Origin: Candidatus Zipacnadia bacterium | GTDB taxonomy: Bacteria; Armatimonadota; Zipacnadia; Zipacnadales; Zipacnadaceae | DNA: 8,156 nt | NCBI GenBank assembly: GCA_029821255.1 | Contig: JALGTS010000038.1 | Location: 1-8,156 of the forward strand | Direction: 5' to 3' | The notes under the pieces: model-generated | What the model saw: only the letters and a program-made list of their open reading frames with translations | What the model was told of the DNA's origin: nothing | Database searches by the model: none | In this document: piece after piece, positions 7,001-8,156 of the stretch | How the letters are laid out: each line of letters begins with the position of its first letter | Position numbering within the stretch: position 1 is the stretch's first letter | Position numbers and translations under genes: made by a program

Positions 7001-7016
7001 CTCACGAGCGTGTGAG
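7001..7016. repeat. 16-bp inverted repeat, possible operator
   Basis: CTCACGAGCGTGTGAG has 5-bp perfect arms (CTCAC/GTGAG) extended by a G-T wobble in RNA form. It lies about 113 bp upstream of the candidate -35 element of the second UroD-like gene. It could be a regulator site or a weak hairpin; no matching second copy is seen in the window. Confidence 0.25.
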
Positions 7017-7128
7017 AGGAAGGCAGACAACCCGAAGGGGAAATTTGACCGCAGCACACGACTGCATTTTCATGTTGTGACGCCGGCCTGTCGGTAGCAA
7101 GAGAGTTGGAGCAAGCCAAGCTCCGGAC

Positions 7129-7157
7129 TTGACACAGTTGGTCATAGCAAGTAATTT
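7129..7157 (+). promoter_or_regulatory. Candidate sigma70 promoter for the second UroD-like gene
   Basis: A perfect -35 hexamer TTGACA (7129-7134) is followed after exactly 17 bp by TAATTT (7152-7157), which keeps the first two and last bases of the -10 consensus. The predicted transcription start, near 7164, would leave a leader of about 39 nt carrying the ribosome binding site. The position after a long non-coding gap supports it; the poor centre of the -10 limits confidence. Confidence 0.5.
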
Positions 7158-7166
7158 CTCACTTGC
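7147..7166. promoter_or_regulatory. Dyad overlapping the -10 element, candidate operator
   Basis: GCAAGT (7147-7152) is the exact reverse complement of ACTTGC (7161-7166), separated by 8 bp, and the dyad surrounds the proposed -10 TAATTT. This arrangement (6-8-6) suits a dimeric repressor that would block the polymerase. The repeat is real; the regulatory role is an inference from its position. Confidence 0.35.
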
Positions 7167-7182
7167 ATCTTCACACACCTTG

Positions 7183-7189
7183 AAGGGGG
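7183..7189 (+). promoter_or_regulatory. Ribosome binding site with long spacing
   Basis: AAGGGGG lies 13 nt before ATG 7203, longer than the 6-9 nt seen at hup, the aminotransferase and the barrel gene. An in-frame TAA at 7197-7199 rules out any earlier start, so ATG 7203 is retained. The AT-rich spacer AATAATTAAAAT between them should be unstructured. Confidence 0.45.
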
Positions 7190-7202
7190 CAATAATTAAA
7201 AT

Positions 7203-8156
7203 ATGACATCTATTGAACGCGTAAAGGCGGCCCTGAACTTTGAGGAGCCAGACAAGGTTCCCCTCGGACACTATGTGATTGACTGCGATATTGCCTCCCA
7301 GATTCTAGGACGCAAGACCTTTATCCGCGACAAAGTTGCGACCCAGATAGCTTACTGGGAAGGCCGCCGTGACGAGGTTGTCGAGAGTCTAATCCAAGAT
7401 ATCCCTGAGCTGTTCCAAAAGCTGGACATCTATGACATTATCAGTGTTCATAAAATTGCCATGGTGCCGCCCCGCGATTATCAGCCCGAAGCTCCCAAAC
7501 AAATTGACGAAGGTGTCTGGGAGGACAAGGCGGGGCGCGTATACAAAATGTCGGCGACCACCAACGAGATTGTGTGTGTACATGACCCCGACAAATGGAC
7601 GCGTGAGTTTAAACTGGAAGATTTTGATTTAGACCCGCAGGTGGAACACGAAGACGAAAGCATCTACGAAGTCGTGGATGCTATCCAGCCTCAGTTGCCC
7701 CCGGATAAATACCTCATCGGGCCGTTTCCGATGGCTCAAGAGCTGGTACTTCTGGGAGGGTACGAGCGGGGTATGGTGGAAATAGCCGACCATCCTGAGG
7801 TAGTCGCCCGTGTGGTGCAAGCCAGCATTGTTCAGGCCCGGAAACAGCAAAAATTCTGGCGCAACCGTGGTTGGCATGCGGCAATGAATGAGACCGACTT
7901 TGGCCACACCACCGGTACATTCGTCTCTCCAGCCACTATCCGGGACCTATTCCTGCCTGCAATTAAGTTCAACGCCGATAGCGCTCACGCCCACGGCCTT
8001 GACTTCTTTCAGCACAGCTGTGGGGACAACCGCGCGATTCTCGACCAGTTCGTTGAGGCCGGCATTGACTGCGAACAGTCTCTGCAGCCACAGGCGGGCA
8101 TGGAACCAGCGGTGATCAAGGAGATGACGGGCAATAGTATAGCTGCGTGGGGTGGT
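7203..8156 (+). CDS. Uroporphyrinogen decarboxylase-like (UroD/MtaA-type) protein 2, 3' truncated by window
   Basis: The frame stays open for 318 codons to the window edge, so about 100 residues are missing if it matches its paralogue. It starts SIERVKAALNFEEPDKVPLG (3-22), the same N-terminal hallmark as the gene at 3328, and shares YWEGRRDEVV (51-60) and EDKAGRVYKMSATT (107-120). The metal motif is His271-Ser272-Cys273-Gly274 in QHSCGDN, the classical HxCG zinc site of MtaA/MtbA-like methyltransferases, followed by DQFVEAGIDCEQSLQPQAGM (281-300) and AAWGG at the edge. The C-terminal part that could hold a third zinc ligand lies outside the window. It probably acts on a methyl group carried by a corrinoid protein or a related cofactor, but no partner is in view. 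It is only moderately similar overall to the first copy, so this is an old duplication and probably a different substrate. Confidence 0.87.
   Translation, partial: MTSIERVKAALNFEEPDKVPLGHYVIDCDIASQILGRKTFIRDKVATQIAYWEGRRDEVVESLIQDIPELFQKLDIYDIISVHKIAMVPPRDYQPEAPKQIDEGVWEDKAGRVYKMSATTNEIVCVHDPDKWTREFKLEDFDLDPQVEHEDESIYEVVDAIQPQLPPDKYLIGPFPMAQELVLLGGYERGMVEIADHPEVVARVVQASIVQARKQQKFWRNRGWHAAMNETDFGHTTGTFVSPATIRDLFLPAIKFNADSAHAHGLDFFQHSCGDNRAILDQFVEAGIDCEQSLQPQAGMEPAVIKEMTGNSIAAWGG

Larger units (their letters stand above)
6808..7202. other. 395-bp intergenic region upstream of the second UroD-like gene
   Basis: No supportable gene lies here. A + strand open stretch (6786-6937) overlaps the previous gene's end, has no ATG and no ribosome binding site; minus-strand open frames have low-complexity, non-protein-like translations. 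Regulatory-looking elements are a 16-bp inverted repeat (7001-7016), a small dyad GGAGC/GCTCC (7108-7112 and 7120-7124), and the promoter and dyad described separately. A weaker hexamer pair, TTGCTT (6911-6916) and CATAAC (6933-6938) with a 16-bp spacer, is not convincing. The length is far above the 80-90 bp gaps between the preceding genes, which suggests a transcription-unit boundary, although no T-tailed terminator follows the 4681-6807 gene. Confidence 0.55.

Noticed and set aside
6541..7119. 192-codon minus-strand open frame across the end of the barrel gene and the gap
   Set aside because: Most of it is the antisense of a well-supported gene; the translation is rich in Ser, Cys and Leu without domain character.

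Overview
The window comes from a bacterium of moderate GC content with dense same-strand coding; every gene I can support is on the + strand. The order plsY-gpsA-hup is a conserved block best known from Firmicutes and neighbouring Terrabacteria, where a sporulation gene (spoIVA) often sits between gpsA and hup. It is absent here. Paralogous uroporphyrinogen-decarboxylase-like (UroD/MtaA-type) proteins and a large membrane-anchored, glycosidase-like TIM-barrel protein suggest an uncultured environmental lineage, for example Armatimonadota. That placement is an inference and is not proven by anything in the sequence.

Left part (1-1751), housekeeping: the 3' end of plsY overlaps gpsA, so two successive steps of glycerophospholipid synthesis are translationally adjacent. 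A DNABII (HU-type) nucleoid protein gene with a strong ribosome binding site follows, then a complete tRNA-Pro(GGG) with encoded CCA. The gap from the tRNA to the next gene (1752-1967) holds two consecutive stem-loop-forming inverted repeats and no convincing gene.

Right part (1968-8156), accessory-looking metabolism: a class III PLP aminotransferase closely resembling putrescine aminotransferase (PatA/YgjG); a 423-residue UroD-like protein with an HxC metal motif; a 708-residue protein with one N-terminal membrane anchor, a beta-sandwich-like region, a TIM-barrel region of glycosidase type and a C-terminal CARDB-like beta domain; a 395-bp non-coding gap ending in a candidate sigma70 promoter with an overlapping dyad; and a second UroD-like paralogue cut by the window edge. 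The first three are separated by only 81-88 bp and may be one transcription unit. The second UroD-like gene appears to have its own promoter.

The two UroD-like proteins share distinctive segments and are clearly related, but no corrinoid protein or methyltransferase partner is visible here. A joint pathway (amine or methyl-group catabolism with glycan processing) is therefore only a hypothesis. I see no CRISPR array, insertion sequence, phage or known defence system.
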